A DNA stretch of 64,000 nt from Cupriavidus oxalaticus (GCF_004768545.1 NZ_CP038635.1:1984001-2048000); one strand, 5' to 3'. Positions 1-11,672 are shown, counted from the stretch's first letter. Numbers and translations: made by a program. Notes: generated by a model not told the origin, from the letters alone.

Positions 1-1094
1 TCGGCGACGACGACAACCGTCCGCGCCGCTATGGCGACGACCGCGGCGAAGCCCGCCCGCGTCGCTTCGAAGGCAATGAGTCGCGTCCGCCGCGGCGCTT
101 TGGCGATGACGACAACCGTCCGCGGCGCTACGGCGACGACGAAAACCGTCCCCGTCGCCCTGCCCCCACCGGCGAACGCCGCCACGAAGGCTCGGCGCCG
201 GCGCGCCGCTTCAGCGATGCCGCGGACCGCATCCGCACCGCCGGCACCTCCCGGCCGCAGGCACCGGCCCCGCGCCCGCAGCAGCCCGCCCGCGCCGATG
301 CCGCGCCCGAGGCTACCCATGACGACGGCCTGGTGCGCCTGTCCAAGCGCATGTCCGAACTCGGCTTGTGCTCGCGCCGCGAAGCCGATGAATGGATTCC
401 GCGCGGCTGGGTGCTGGTCGACGGCAAGCCGGTGACCGAGCTGGGCAGCCGCATCCGCCCGGATGCCGAAATCGAGATCCTGCAGGAAGCGCGCTCCGAA
501 CAGGGCGAGCGCGTCACCGTGCTGCTGCACAAGCCGGTGGGATACGTCTCCGGCCAGGCCGAGGACGGCTACGAGCCCGCCGCGGTGCTGTTCACCGCCG
601 AGAACCAGTGGGAAGGCGACCCGTCGCGCAAGCGTTTCGCGCCGTGGCAACGCAAGAGCCTGGCGCCCGCCGGCCGCCTCGATATCGACTCAACCGGCCT
701 GCTGGTGCTGACGCAGGATGGCCGCGTCGCGCGCGCGCTGATCGGCGAGGATTCGAACGTCGAGAAGGAGTACCTGGTGCGCGTGGTCTGGCACGGCCCG
801 CAAGGTGCGGTCGAGCGCAATGTCAGCGAGGCATTCCCCGCCGACCAGCTCGAGCTGCTGCGCCACGGCCTGTCGCTGGACGGCGTGCTGCTCAAGCCGG
901 CCAAGGTCAGCTGGCAGAACGAAGAACAGCTGCGCTTCGTGCTGCGCGAGGGCCGCAAGCGCCAGATCCGCCGGATGTGCGAGCAGGTCGGGCTGGAAGT
1001 GGTTGGCCTGAAGCGCGTGCGCATGGGCCGCGTGGTGCTGGGCGACCTGCCGCCGGGGAAGTGGCGGTTCCTGGGGCAGTTCGAGAAGTTCTGA
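1..1094 (+). CDS. rluB: 23S rRNA pseudouridine synthase RluB, 5' end outside window
   Basis: RsuA/RluB-family enzyme that isomerises a uridine in 23S rRNA. The frame is open from base 3, so the start lies upstream of the window; the GTG at 333 is internal. An S4 RNA-binding domain begins near [19 protein letters not shown] (333 onward). The catalytic [18 protein letters not shown] segment follows at about 676-723, and [10 protein letters not shown] lies near the C-terminus. At least 110 residues of Arg/Asp/Pro-rich sequence precede the S4 domain, with repeated [13 protein letters not shown] units. Such extensions are common in the betaproteobacterial homologues. RluB is favoured over RsuA or RluE by the long basic extension, but the exact target uridine is inferred. 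Confidence 0.9.
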   Translation, partial: GDDDNRPRRYGDDRGEARPRRFEGNESRPPRRFGDDDNRPRRYGDDENRPRRPAPTGERRHEGSAPARRFSDAADRIRTAGTSRPQAPAPRPQQPARADAAPEATHDDGLVRLSKRMSELGLCSRREADEWIPRGWVLVDGKPVTELGSRIRPDAEIEILQEARSEQGERVTVLLHKPVGYVSGQAEDGYEPAAVLFTAENQWEGDPSRKRFAPWQRKSLAPAGRLDIDSTGLLVLTQDGRVARALIGEDSNVEKEYLVRVVWHGPQGAVERNVSEAFPADQLELLRHGLSLDGVLLKPAKVSWQNEEQLRFVLREGRKRQIRRMCEQVGLEVVGLKRVRMGRVVLGDLPPGKWRFLGQFEKF

Positions 1095-1098
1095 TGTG

Positions 1099-1128
1099 AA
1101 AAAAGCGGCCGCGATGGCCGCTTTTTTT
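1099..1128. terminator. Rho-independent terminator after rluB
   Basis: A run of A residues, the inverted repeat AGCGGCC/GGCCGCT with a 5-base loop, then seven T. It starts five bases after the rluB stop codon. The A-run on one side and T-run on the other mean it could work in both directions, but def on the minus strand ends about 95 bp away. Confidence 0.85.
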
Positions 1129-1176
1129 GACAGACTTTGGCAAATTGCCACAGCCTCATGTCTGTACCGATTGCGT

Positions 1177-1206
1177 GCTCCCTCTCCCGCTTGCGGGAGA
1201 GGGAGC
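1177..1206. repeat. GC-rich palindromic intergenic repeat, copy 1
   Basis: Perfect 14-bp arms (GCTCCCTCTCCCGC and its complement) separated by TT, placed between the convergent rluB and def genes. The same core recurs at 25807-25850 and 54427-54459. It has no T-tract, so it is not a standard intrinsic terminator. Confidence 0.8.
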
Positions 1207-1223
1207 AAACCGGCAGCAGGCGA

Positions 1224-1757
1224 TCACTCGTCGCTATTGGCCGGCAAATCCGGAAACAGGGTCTCGGTAAACCCAAACCGCGAAAAATCCCGGATCCGCA
1301 TCGGGTAAAGAATGCCCTGCAGGTGGTCGCACTCATGCTGCACCACGCGCGCATGGAAGCCCTCGGCAACCCGCTCGATCCGGTTGCCCATGAGGTCGTA
1401 CCCGCTGTATTTCAGCCGCACATGCCGCGGCACCACCCCGCGCAGGCCGGGCACCGACAGGCACCCTTCCCAGCCGTCTTCCAGCTCGTCCGACAGCATC
1501 TCCAGCACAGGGTTCATCAGCACCGTCTTGGGCACCATCGGCGCATCCGGATAGCGCGGGTTGCGGTCGAAGCCGAAGATCACCACCTGCAGGTCCACGC
1601 CGATCTGCGGCGCGGCCAGCCCCGCGCCGTTGGCGTGGTCCATGGTGTCGAACATGTCTTCGATCAGCGTGCGCAGTTCGGGCGTATTGAAACGCTCGAC
1701 CTTCCGCGCCACCTGCAGCAGGCGCGGATCGCCCATCTTGAGAATCTCGCGGATCAT
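1224..1757 (-). CDS. def: Peptide deformylase
   Basis: Removes the formyl group from the N-terminal Met of new proteins, using a metal ion. At 177 residues it has the usual length. All three family motifs are present: [10 protein letters not shown] (44-53), EGCLS with the metal-binding Cys99, and HECDH (141-145) supplying His141, Glu142 and His145. It lies just downstream of ligA on the same strand (15 bp gap) and has no fmt gene beside it. It may therefore be a second def copy rather than the one in a def-fmt operon; this is inference, because the rest of the genome is not visible. Confidence 0.93.
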   Translation of the reverse strand: MIREILKMGDPRLLQVARKVERFNTPELRTLIEDMFDTMDHANGAGLAAPQIGVDLQVVIFGFDRNPRYPDAPMVPKTVLMNPVLEMLSDELEDGWEGCLSVPGLRGVVPRHVRLKYSGYDLMGNRIERVAEGFHARVVQHECDHLQGILYPMRIRDFSRFGFTETLFPDLPANSDE

Positions 1758-1772
1758 GGCTGTTTCCCCGGT

Positions 1773-3914
<2,142 letters not shown>

Positions 3915-5288
3915 CTAGACGCTGAACAAGCGCAGCGCCACCGGCGAGCCGGCCGGCATGCCGCGCGCTTCCAGCTTCTGGTACAGCGTTTCCAGCTGGC
4001 TGAAGATGGCGATGAACGAGGCTTCGGTCAGCGGGCGCATATTGTCGTCGACCAGTTGCGCGCCCATGCGCTGGGCCAGCGTGTTGCCGTATTCGCAAAC
4101 CGTCTTGAACGGCCTGGCGCCCTGGTCCGCCAGCGGCACGTCGAGCAGCAGCGTGATCTGGCGCCCGGACTTGACGGTCAGGTCGTCGCGCAGGAAGTTG
4201 GTATCGCCGAACTGCAGCGTGAACAGCGGGCGCTGCACGCCTTCGGCATTGGCCTGATAGCGGATAAAGCGCGTGCCGTCGCGCGACAGCACCAGCCCGT
4301 CCTGCGTGGCCACGTTCTGCACGTAGGCGGCCGACCACGGCGCGCCGTCGGAAATCACATTGACGCCCAGCTGCACGTCGCTGCCGGCGGCAAAGCCATC
4401 CAGTTCGCGCGCGTTGGCCACGGTCTCGCTCATGTCGGGCAGGTCGGCGGAGGCGTCGAGCGCCTCGGCCAGCGATTCCACCGCGGTGATGAACTCGGAG
4501 AACTCCAGCGCATTGAGCGGGCCGCTGCGGTTGGCCAGCTGCACGCCGACCTGCAGGTCTTCGTACTGGTGGCCGGCGGTGACCGGTTCCCAGGCATTGG
4601 CTTCGGCGCGCAGACCCTCGATATGGACCTGCTTGGTGCCGGCACGGCGCAGCCGCCCGGTCAGCGGCAGGATGCGGTCGCCGGAGGCCTTGCGCTCCAG
4701 GTGCAGCGGCACGATGCAGTCGATCAGCGGATCGACCACGGCCGGCGCGGGCTGGCCGTCGGGAACGGCGGCGAGCGGGGCCGGAACCGGGGCCGGGATC
4801 GGTGCCGGCGCTGGGGCGGGTACGGGCGCCGCAGCGGGTGCCGGCGCATCGGCCACCGCGGGGCCCGTCGCCGGGGCGGATTCGGCCTCGGCGTCGCCGG
4901 CCGCGGCGCCGGGCTCGGCCTGCACCACGCCGGCAGCCACCGCGACTTCCTCGGCCACGGCCTCGTCAGCATCGGCGGTGCTGGCCGCGGCCGCGGCCGC
5001 GGCGGCCACGTGGTTGGGCTGCGACGATGCTGCCGGCGTGCCCGGCGCCAGCGTCGGCTCGCGCCGCTGCACCGACTCGGCGTTGGCCTCGTGCAGCCGC
5101 GCCGCGGTCTCCGGGGCAGTGGCCTGGCCGACCACCGGCTCGCGCATCGGCGGCAGGTCGTCCTCGGGGCTCAGCTCGCGCGGACGGCGCGCCTTGCGGA
5201 TCTGCCACTGGTTGTAGCCAAACAGCAGCACCAGGAATACCAAACCCGCGACGATCAGCGCGGTCTGCAGGTCCATGTTCAGCTTCAT
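3915..5288 (-). CDS. zipA: Cell division protein ZipA-like
   Basis: Membrane-anchored division protein that ties FtsZ to the inner membrane. The 457-residue product has one N-terminal membrane segment (about residues 7-25, outside-in topology expected), a basic stretch KARRPREL, and a long Ala/Pro/Val-rich linker (about 90-250). The C-terminal part resembles the ZipA FtsZ-binding domain (about 300-450). It is longer than E. coli ZipA (328 residues), mainly because of the linker. It sits between smc and ligA on the same strand. ATG 5288 is used; an internal Met four residues later is possible. Confidence 0.82.
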   Translation of the reverse strand: MKLNMDLQTALIVAGLVFLVLLFGYNQWQIRKARRPRELSPEDDLPPMREPVVGQATAPETAARLHEANAESVQRREPTLAPGTPAASSQPNHVAAAAAAAASTADADEAVAEEVAVAAGVVQAEPGAAAGDAEAESAPATGPAVADAPAPAAAPVPAPAPAPIPAPVPAPLAAVPDGQPAPAVVDPLIDCIVPLHLERKASGDRILPLTGRLRRAGTKQVHIEGLRAEANAWEPVTAGHQYEDLQVGVQLANRSGPLNALEFSEFITAVESLAEALDASADLPDMSETVANARELDGFAAGSDVQLGVNVISDGAPWSAAYVQNVATQDGLVLSRDGTRFIRYQANAEGVQRPLFTLQFGDTNFLRDDLTVKSGRQITLLLDVPLADQGARPFKTVCEYGNTLAQRMGAQLVDDNMRPLTEASFIAIFSQLETLYQKLEARGMPAGSPVALRLFSV

Positions 5289-5352
5289 GCTGCAATCTCC
5301 AAAGCGCCCATGTTGGTCACAGCATTGTGGTCTCGGGGCTCCTGCTTACGGC

Positions 5353-8300
5353 TCATGCTGCCTCCGCCATCGAAACCGCCGCGTCCATATCCACGGCCAC
5401 GATCCGCGAAACGCCTTGCTCCTGCATGGTCACGCCAATGAGTTGATGAGCCATTTCCATGGCGATCTTGTTATGTGAGATGAAAACGAATTGAGTCTTG
5501 TCCGACATGCGCGCCACCATGTTGGCGTAGCGCTCGGTGTTGGCATCGTCCAGCGGCGCGTCCACCTCGTCCAGCAGGCAGAACGGCGCCGGGTTGAGCT
5601 GGAACATCGCAAACACCAGCGCAATCGCGGTCAGCGCCTTCTCGCCGCCCGACAGCAGGTGGATGGTCGAGTTCTTCTTGCCCGGGGGCTGCGCCATCAC
5701 CTGCACGCCGGCGTCGAGGATTTCCTCGCCGGTCATGATCAGGCGCGCCTGGCCGCCACCGAACAGCGACGGGAACAGCTCGCCGAAATGGTGGTTGACC
5801 TGGTCGAAGGTGCCCTGCAGCAACGCACGGGTTTCCTGGTCGATCTTGGCGATCGCGTCTTCCAGCGTGTTGATGGCGTCGTTCAGGTCGGCCGACTGCG
5901 CATCGAGGAAGGTCTTGCGCTCGCGCGCCGCCGCCAGTTCCTCGAGCGCGGCCATGTTGACCGGGCCCAGCGCGTTGATGGCGTTGTTGATGCGCGTGAC
6001 TTCGCCCTGCAGGTACGACGGCTTCAGGTCGCCGGTGAGCTTGTGCGCCAGCCCGGCTTCGTCGACCTGCGCCGTGGTCAGCTGCTCGCTGAACTGCTCC
6101 TGGTTCAGGCGCGCGGCCTGCTCCTTGAGCTGCAGCTCGGTGATGCGGTCGCGCAGCGGCTGCAGGCTGCGCTCGGCGGCCAGGCGCTGCTCGTCGAACT
6201 GGCGCAGCTGCGCCGACAGCGCATCGAGTTCGGTGCGCGCGACGGTGAGCCTGGCTTCCTTCTCGGCGCGCAGTTCCAGCGCATCCTGCAGGCCGGTATG
6301 CGCGGTCTGCTCGTTGATGGTTTCAAGCTCGGCGCGGGCGTTCTCCAGCGATTCGGCGATGCGCTCGGCCTGGTCCGCCGCGACCTGGATATTGCGGCGC
6401 AGTTCGTCGATGCGGCTGGACAGGTTGCGCTCGGCAAAGAGCGCTTCCTGCGCCGCGCGCTCGAAGTCACGCAGCTGGTGGCGCGCGGCCGACAGCTTGC
6501 TGTCCAGCGCCTCGAAGGCCATCTGCTGGTCTTCGTGCGAGGCCTGCATCTCGGCCAGCGCGGCGTCGTGCTGCTCGAAGCTGGCTTCGGATTCTGCACG
6601 GATCGCGCGCTGCTCTTCGATCTGCGCGTGGATTTCTTCCAGCTCCTCGCGGATCTGGCCGCTGCGCGCGGAATAGCGCTCCATCGCCTGCGACAGCTTG
6701 AGCACGTCCATCTGCAGCGCATGCACGCGGCGCGTGGCCTGCTCGGCGCGCGTGCGGGCCTCGCCCAGCGCCTGGCTGGCCTGCGTGTACGCAGCCTCGG
6801 CACGTACTGCCTGGGTCTTGGCTTCGTCAGACAGCAGCGCCTGCGCACGCGCCTGCTTCTGCAGGTTTTCGATTTCCTGCTCGCGCGCCAGCATGCCGGC
6901 CTGTTCGGAATCGGCGGCGTAGATCTGGATCGCGTTGCGGCCCACCAGGTGGCCTTGGGCCACCACGAACGACGCGCCTTCGGGCAGCGTGCCGCGCGTG
7001 GCCAGCGCCTGCGCCATGTCGGTGGCGACGAAGATATCGGCCAGCCAGTCCTGCATCACTGCGCGGATGCCCGGCTCGGTGATCTGCACCAGCGACATCA
7101 GCGGACGCAGCCCCGCCGGCGTTTCGAGCGGACGGGCCGCGGCCGGGGGCGAGTAGAACGCGAGCTTGGCCGGCGGCGCGTCGGTCAGGAAGGCCTTGAC
7201 CCAGTCCAGGTTGGAAATTTCCAGCGCGTTCAGCTTCTCGCGCAGCACGGATTCCAGCGCGTTTTCCCAGCCCGCCTCGATATGGACCTTCTTCCACAGG
7301 CGCGGCAGCTCGGCCAGCTCGTGCTTCGCCAGCCAGGGCTGCACCTTGCCGTCGGTCTGCACGTTCTCCTGCAGCTGGCGCAGCGCATGCAGGCGCGCTT
7401 CCAGCGACGCGATCGCGGCGGCTTCACTATGCACGCGCGCCTGCGCGGCGCGGCGCTCTTCATCGAGGCGCGGCACGCTTTCTTCGGCATCGGCCAGCAC
7501 GGCCTGGGCTTCCTCGACCAGCGCCTCCTGCTCGGCCAGCTCGGCGCGGCCCTGTTCCAGCCGGGTTTCATCCGGACGGTCCAGGCCCTTTTCCTCGGCC
7601 GACAGGCGCTCGCGGCGCTGCTCCAGCTGCTGCAGCATCTGGTCGGCGCTGCGCTGCTGCGCGGCTTCGAGCTTGAGCGCCTGCTCGGCCTGCATGATGC
7701 CGGCGCGCTGCTCGTTGAGCAGCTGCTGGGCATCGCGCCACAGGCCTTCCAGCGTCGGCAGCTCGTCGTTTTTGTGCGCCACCGCCTCCTGCGCCTCGAC
7801 CGTGCGGCCCTCGGCCACGGCCAGGTTCTCTTCGGCCTGCGCCAGTTCGTCGGTGGCCTGCTCGGCCTTGCCCTGCCACTGCTCGCGTTGCGCCGTCAGC
7901 GCGGCAATCTGGGCCTGCACGCGGTTGCGCGACTCCACCACGTAGCGGATCTCGGCCTCGAGCTTGCTGACCTCGGCATTGGCTTCGTACAGCGCGCCCT
8001 GCGCCGCATGCATGCCGTCGGATGCGGCATAGTGCGCGGCGCGCATGGTTTCCAGCTCGGCCTCGACATGGCGCAGCTGCGCGGTCTGCGCTTCCAGGTC
8101 GATCTGGGCCTGCTCGATGGCGCGCTGGTGGCGTTCCTGCTCGACCTGCGCCTCGCGCTTGCGCAGCAGCCACAGCAGGTGCTGCTTTTCTTCGCCATCG
8201 GACTGCAGCGTCTTGAAGCGCTGGGCGACTTCGGCCTGGCCTTCCAGCTTTTCCAGGTTGGTGCCGAGTTCGCGCAGGATGTCCTCGACGCGGGTCAGGT

Positions 8301-8868
8301 TTTCGCGCGTGTCGGACAGGCGGTTCTCGGTCTCGCGCCGGCGCTCCTTGTACTTGGACACCCCCGCGGCTTCTTCCAGGAAGATGCGCATGTCATCGGG
8401 CTTGGCCTCGATGATGCGCGAGATCATGCCCTGCCCGATGATGGCGTAGGCGCGCGGGCCCAGGCCCGTGCCCAGGAAAATGTCCTGGATGTCGCGCCGG
8501 CGCACCGGCTGGTTGTTGATGTAGTAGGACGAGGTGCCGTCGCGGGTCAGCACGCGCTTGACCGCCACTTCGGCGTACTGGCTCCACTGGCCGGCGGCGC
8601 GGCCTTCGGCGTTGTCGAACACCAGTTCGACGCTGGCCCGGCCGGCCTGCTTGCGCGCGGTGGAACCGTTGAAGATCACGTCCTGCATGGACTCGCCGCG
8701 CAGCTCCGAAGCGCGTGACTCGCCCAGCACCCAGCGCACCGCGTCGATGATGTTGGATTTGCCGCAGCCGTTGGGACCGACGATGCCGACCAGTTGGCCC
8801 GGCACCTGGAAATTGGTGGGATCGACGAATGACTTGAAGCCCGCCAGCTTGATCGAGGATAGTCGCAC
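5353..8868 (-). CDS. smc: Chromosome segregation protein SMC
   Basis: Condensin-type ATPase that organises and helps segregate the chromosome. The 1171-residue protein has a Walker A motif GPNGCGKSN (31-39) and two long coiled-coil arms rich in E, A, Q and R. A hinge region lies around residues 500-650. The C-terminal head has the signature LSGGEKALTAIAL and Walker B LLDEVDAPLDD. It is the first gene of the smc-zipA-ligA-def block. No scpA or scpB is visible nearby. Confidence 0.96.
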   Translation of the reverse strand: MRLSSIKLAGFKSFVDPTNFQVPGQLVGIVGPNGCGKSNIIDAVRWVLGESRASELRGESMQDVIFNGSTARKQAGRASVELVFDNAEGRAAGQWSQYAEVAVKRVLTRDGTSSYYINNQPVRRRDIQDIFLGTGLGPRAYAIIGQGMISRIIEAKPDDMRIFLEEAAGVSKYKERRRETENRLSDTRENLTRVEDILRELGTNLEKLEGQAEVAQRFKTLQSDGEEKQHLLWLLRKREAQVEQERHQRAIEQAQIDLEAQTAQLRHVEAELETMRAAHYAASDGMHAAQGALYEANAEVSKLEAEIRYVVESRNRVQAQIAALTAQREQWQGKAEQATDELAQAEENLAVAEGRTVEAQEAVAHKNDELPTLEGLWRDAQQLLNEQRAGIMQAEQALKLEAAQQRSADQMLQQLEQRRERLSAEEKGLDRPDETRLEQGRAELAEQEALVEEAQAVLADAEESVPRLDEERRAAQARVHSEAAAIASLEARLHALRQLQENVQTDGKVQPWLAKHELAELPRLWKKVHIEAGWENALESVLREKLNALEISNLDWVKAFLTDAPPAKLAFYSPPAAARPLETPAGLRPLMSLVQITEPGIRAVMQDWLADIFVATDMAQALATRGTLPEGASFVVAQGHLVGRNAIQIYAADSEQAGMLAREQEIENLQKQARAQALLSDEAKTQAVRAEAAYTQASQALGEARTRAEQATRRVHALQMDVLKLSQAMERYSARSGQIREELEEIHAQIEEQRAIRAESEASFEQHDAALAEMQASHEDQQMAFEALDSKLSAARHQLRDFERAAQEALFAERNLSSRIDELRRNIQVAADQAERIAESLENARAELETINEQTAHTGLQDALELRAEKEARLTVARTELDALSAQLRQFDEQRLAAERSLQPLRDRITELQLKEQAARLNQEQFSEQLTTAQVDEAGLAHKLTGDLKPSYLQGEVTRINNAINALGPVNMAALEELAAARERKTFLDAQSADLNDAINTLEDAIAKIDQETRALLQGTFDQVNHHFGELFPSLFGGGQARLIMTGEEILDAGVQVMAQPPGKKNSTIHLLSGGEKALTAIALVFAMFQLNPAPFCLLDEVDAPLDDANTERYANMVARMSDKTQFVFISHNKIAMEMAHQLIGVTMQEQGVSRIVAVDMDAAVSMAEAA

Positions 8869-9316
8869 GGTTTCTCGTGTGGTATCGGCCGCCAGCGGTC
8901 CGTCTTGGGTACCGCGCGCAGCCTGGTATCGGGGCTATAGCAATGTTCAGAAGCCGGGCTGCGCGGGAGCCGGCGCGGCGTGCCGCCTGCGCCTCAAAAT
9001 ACCCCCCGGGCCCGAGAATTGGGGCTAATCATACCATCGCAGATGCCTTCGCCGGCCCGTTTGGCGGTTGCCCCGGCGCCATATTCCTACCCCGATTTCC
9101 CTTGCTTTTCCGTCCCTTACAGGGGATTCCGCAAGCACTTTGGCATTCATCGGCGGCGTGCCCGGCCGGCACGCCTGTGACGTGGCCGGGAAACTAATTA
9201 GGGTAAATGCTAGTCTCTGCACTGTCGGCGTGATCCCGGATTCGCTCCGGGAGCCGCGCACCATGAAAGCCCCCCCCGAAGCCCTGCCCTTGCGGCAATT
9301 TCCAGGAGGACCAAGC
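8869..9316. other. Intergenic region upstream of smc, no gene recognised
   Basis: About 450 bp with no convincing coding sequence in either direction. The few open frames have composition and start contexts unlike genes. It must contain the smc promoter on the minus strand, but no clear consensus pair was found. A short GC-rich hairpin (CCCGGA...TCCGGG) lies near 9235-9252, ahead of the small ORF at 9317. Confidence 0.5.
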
Positions 9317-9385
9317 ATGCGTGAACTGTCGGCGGCCGCCCGGGCGTGGTCCATCAGCGACATCAATAACCGGCAATCGAGCTAG
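9317..9385 (+). CDS. Possible 22-residue leader or micropeptide
   Basis: ATG 9317 is preceded by CCAGGAGGACCAAGC, an almost ideal Shine-Dalgarno at good spacing, the strongest in this gap. It encodes MRELSAAARAWSISDINNRQ plus SS. No signal peptide, Cys residues or family is recognised. It could be a regulatory leader peptide, a small protein or chance. It points toward the oxidase island, whose first gene starts 334 bp further on. Confidence 0.35.
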   Translation: MRELSAAARAWSISDINNRQSS

Positions 9386-9718
9386 AGCGCGTCCGCGGTG
9401 ACCGCCGCCTGTTCTACCCTGCTGGTGTCTGCCTCGTTTATCGAAAGTGGCTCCGATGGGCCTCGTAGGCCTTGAGGTGGCTGTACGCGACTTGCAGCAG
9501 CTACAGCGGGCCACGGTAGTACGCACTGTCAAGCGCACGCTGGCTGGCTGCGTCCGTCCCATCACGTGCTGCCGCACCAAATGTCCGTTGCGCTTTGCAT
9601 TGGGCAGCCTGCGTACTATGCTTCAGCGACAACCCATAGCATCCTGCTGCGCCTTGCATGTCCGGGGGGAACAACAAGAGTGAGCGCACCGCATGGCGCT
9701 GAAAGGCGGGGAAACAGC
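9386..9718. other. Intergenic region upstream of the oxidase island
   Basis: About 330 bp without a supported gene. It should hold the promoter for the 9719-19483 island. No convincing FNR/ANR box (TTGAT-N4-ATCAA) or sigma-70 pair could be seen by eye. That is notable because cbb3 oxidase genes are often under oxygen control. Confidence 0.4.
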
Positions 9719-10438
9719 ATGTGTTTCTTTCTTCGCAAAGCTTGCTGCATGCAACTGGCAGTACTCAGCCTGTTCAGCGTCCCCACCTTTGCCTATGAAG
9801 TCGCCCCGGTCAGCGGGGGCGGCAAGATCGAAGGCAAGGTCACTTTCCAGGGCACCGTCCCGATCCGCAAGATCATCCCCACCAAGGACCGCGAAGTCTG
9901 CGGCGGCCCGCGCGATGAACCACAGATCCGCGTGGGCGCCGGCAAAGGCGTCCAGGATGCCGTCGTGTACCTGAAGGAAGTGCCCAAAGGGAAGGCCTGG
10001 GGTACCCCCGACAAGATCCCGGTGCTCGACCAGGAACACTGCATTTTCAAGCCTGCCGTGCAGGTGATCCGAGCCGGCAAGCTTGAAGTCACCAGCTCTG
10101 ATCCGATACTGCACAATACCCACGGCTTCTACGGACAGCGCACGGCATTCAACCTTGCGCTACCCGAGAAAGGGGTCAAGATCACGCGCGAACTTCCGCG
10201 GCCCGGGCTGGTCCGGGTCGAGTGCGACGCGCACGGCTGGATGCTGGCCCACATCTATGTCGCCGATAGCCCGTACTACGCGCTGACCGGCGAAGACGGC
10301 AGCTTCCGCATCGACGACGTTCCACCAGGCAATTACACCCTGGTTGCCACGCAGTACTACACCGGCGATACCGAGACGCCAGTCACGGTAGCCGGCGGCC
10401 AGACCGCGAAACTCTCGATCGAACTGAAAAAGAAATAG
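9719..10438 (+). CDS. Secreted cupredoxin-like protein with C-terminal carboxypeptidase-regulatory domain
   Basis: A 239-residue exported protein with a signal peptide (1-25, ending TFA before YEV). The middle part has an LHNTHGF segment (His132, His135) and a CDAHGWM segment (Cys169, His172, Met175). The C-X2-H-X2-M spacing matches the type-1 copper loop of amicyanin, so a copper site is plausible. From about residue 187 a small beta-sandwich follows (GEDGSFRIDDVPPGNYTL), typical of the carboxypeptidase regulatory-like fold. ATG 9719 is chosen because it gives a good signal peptide and has GGCGGGG upstream; an in-frame GTG at 9680 is an alternative. It leads the oxidase island, so an electron- or copper-carrier role is inferred. 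Confidence 0.7.
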   Translation: MCFFLRKACCMQLAVLSLFSVPTFAYEVAPVSGGGKIEGKVTFQGTVPIRKIIPTKDREVCGGPRDEPQIRVGAGKGVQDAVVYLKEVPKGKAWGTPDKIPVLDQEHCIFKPAVQVIRAGKLEVTSSDPILHNTHGFYGQRTAFNLALPEKGVKITRELPRPGLVRVECDAHGWMLAHIYVADSPYYALTGEDGSFRIDDVPPGNYTLVATQYYTGDTETPVTVAGGQTAKLSIELKKK

Positions 10439-10496
10439 CGCGTTCAGTTTCGCCGCTGCCAACTTCATCATCCCCCGGGGGGCGGAGGACCGCCAG

Positions 10497-11624
10497 ATGA
10501 ACTCATTCCAACTCGAACGACGCGAGTTGCACCGGACCCTGGCCGGTCCGGGCGATCGCCCGGAAGGCGCAGCAGTATGGACGCGCCGCACATTCCTGCA
10601 CCAGGCGCTGCTCAAAGGCGTTGCGGGCGCCGCCGCATGCGGGTTCTTCCCGCTCCTGAACACTCTTGAGGTGGCCTACGGGCAAACCGGGCAGAGCTTC
10701 CGCTTTGCCTGGGTCTCCGACACGCACCTTTATCCGAGGGAGCTCAACTCCCGCTTCGTGGAAAAGACGGTGCGCGCCTTCAAGGAAGTGCAGGCGATGA
10801 ATCCGCCGGCTGACTTCATGATCTTCGGCGGCGACCTGGCGCAGCTGGGCGATCCTGTCGAGCTGCAACTCGGCGCCGAACTGCTGAAGGAAGTGAAGGT
10901 CCGCAAGGTCTTCATCCCGGGCGAGCACGACTGGTACCTCGACATGGGGTCGACCTGGAACAAGACCTTCGGCAACACGCCCTGGACCTTCGACCACAAA
11001 GGCGTGCGCGTGATCGGCCTGAATACGGTCGCTGCCGCACCTGACTTCTGGACGGCACGCAAGATGACGCCGAAAGAGCGCATGGGACATATGGCCACGC
11101 TCGACGGCACTCTGGGTGGTGCCTGGTCGGCGATCGGCGAAAAGCAAATGCGCTGGCTCAACAGCACGCTGTCGAACTGGCCCAAGAGCAGCCCGGTCAT
11201 CCTGTTCACGCATACGCCGCTGTACGAGTACTACCCGCCTTGGAATTTCTGGATCCGCGACTGGCGCGAGGCGCATGAAATCCTCAAGCCCTACGCCAAC
11301 GTCACCAATATCCACGGTCATACGCACCAGGTGCTCTACAACGAGATCGGCAAGGTGCGCTCGATCGGCATGCTGGCCACGTCGTGGCCATGGCCCTACG
11401 CGCCGGAAGGCGTGCCGCTGCTGACCAAGCCGATGATTCGCGCCGATCCGGGCGATCACTTCGACGGCGTGGGCTGGAGCACGCTGACCATGACCCCGCA
11501 GGGACGGGTGGAGAACGAATACAAGATGTGGCGCAAGACGGTCTTCGCCGACCAGCCGGCGGATTCCGGCACTGAGGACAACCGCAACCAGGTGCTCAGC
11601 CCGCGCGTGGCCGACCGGATCTAG
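10497..11624 (+). CDS. Tat-exported metallophosphoesterase
   Basis: A 375-residue calcineurin-like phosphoesterase. The five metal-binding motifs are visible: SDTH (Asp75, His77), GGDLAQLG, GEHD (in place of the common GNHD), FTHTPLYE and HGHTH. The N-terminus has a twin-arginine signal, WTRRTFLHQALLKG, followed by a hydrophobic stretch, so the folded, metal-loaded enzyme should be moved to the periplasm. It lies between the cupredoxin-like gene (58 bp upstream) and a cytochrome c gene. The substrate cannot be told from sequence. Its place at the head of a terminal-oxidase cluster is unusual. Confidence 0.88.
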   Translation: MNSFQLERRELHRTLAGPGDRPEGAAVWTRRTFLHQALLKGVAGAAACGFFPLLNTLEVAYGQTGQSFRFAWVSDTHLYPRELNSRFVEKTVRAFKEVQAMNPPADFMIFGGDLAQLGDPVELQLGAELLKEVKVRKVFIPGEHDWYLDMGSTWNKTFGNTPWTFDHKGVRVIGLNTVAAAPDFWTARKMTPKERMGHMATLDGTLGGAWSAIGEKQMRWLNSTLSNWPKSSPVILFTHTPLYEYYPPWNFWIRDWREAHEILKPYANVTNIHGHTHQVLYNEIGKVRSIGMLATSWPWPYAPEGVPLLTKPMIRADPGDHFDGVGWSTLTMTPQGRVENEYKMWRKTVFADQPADSGTEDNRNQVLSPRVADRI

Positions 11625-11672
11625 CCCGGCCGGCACCCCTGATCCGGCGCAGAAATGCGTGAGGAGCGAATG

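Noticed and set aside
1224..1757. def as an actinonin-resistance duplicate
   Set aside because: All catalytic residues are normal and paralogue status cannot be judged from this window.
5491..8718. 1075-codon open frame on the plus strand
   Set aside because: Antisense to smc, with shadow-frame composition and no recognisable domain.
9194..9580. 128-codon minus-strand ORF upstream of smc
   Set aside because: No ribosome site, Arg/Gly/Thr-rich shadow composition, overlaps the better-supported small ORF region.
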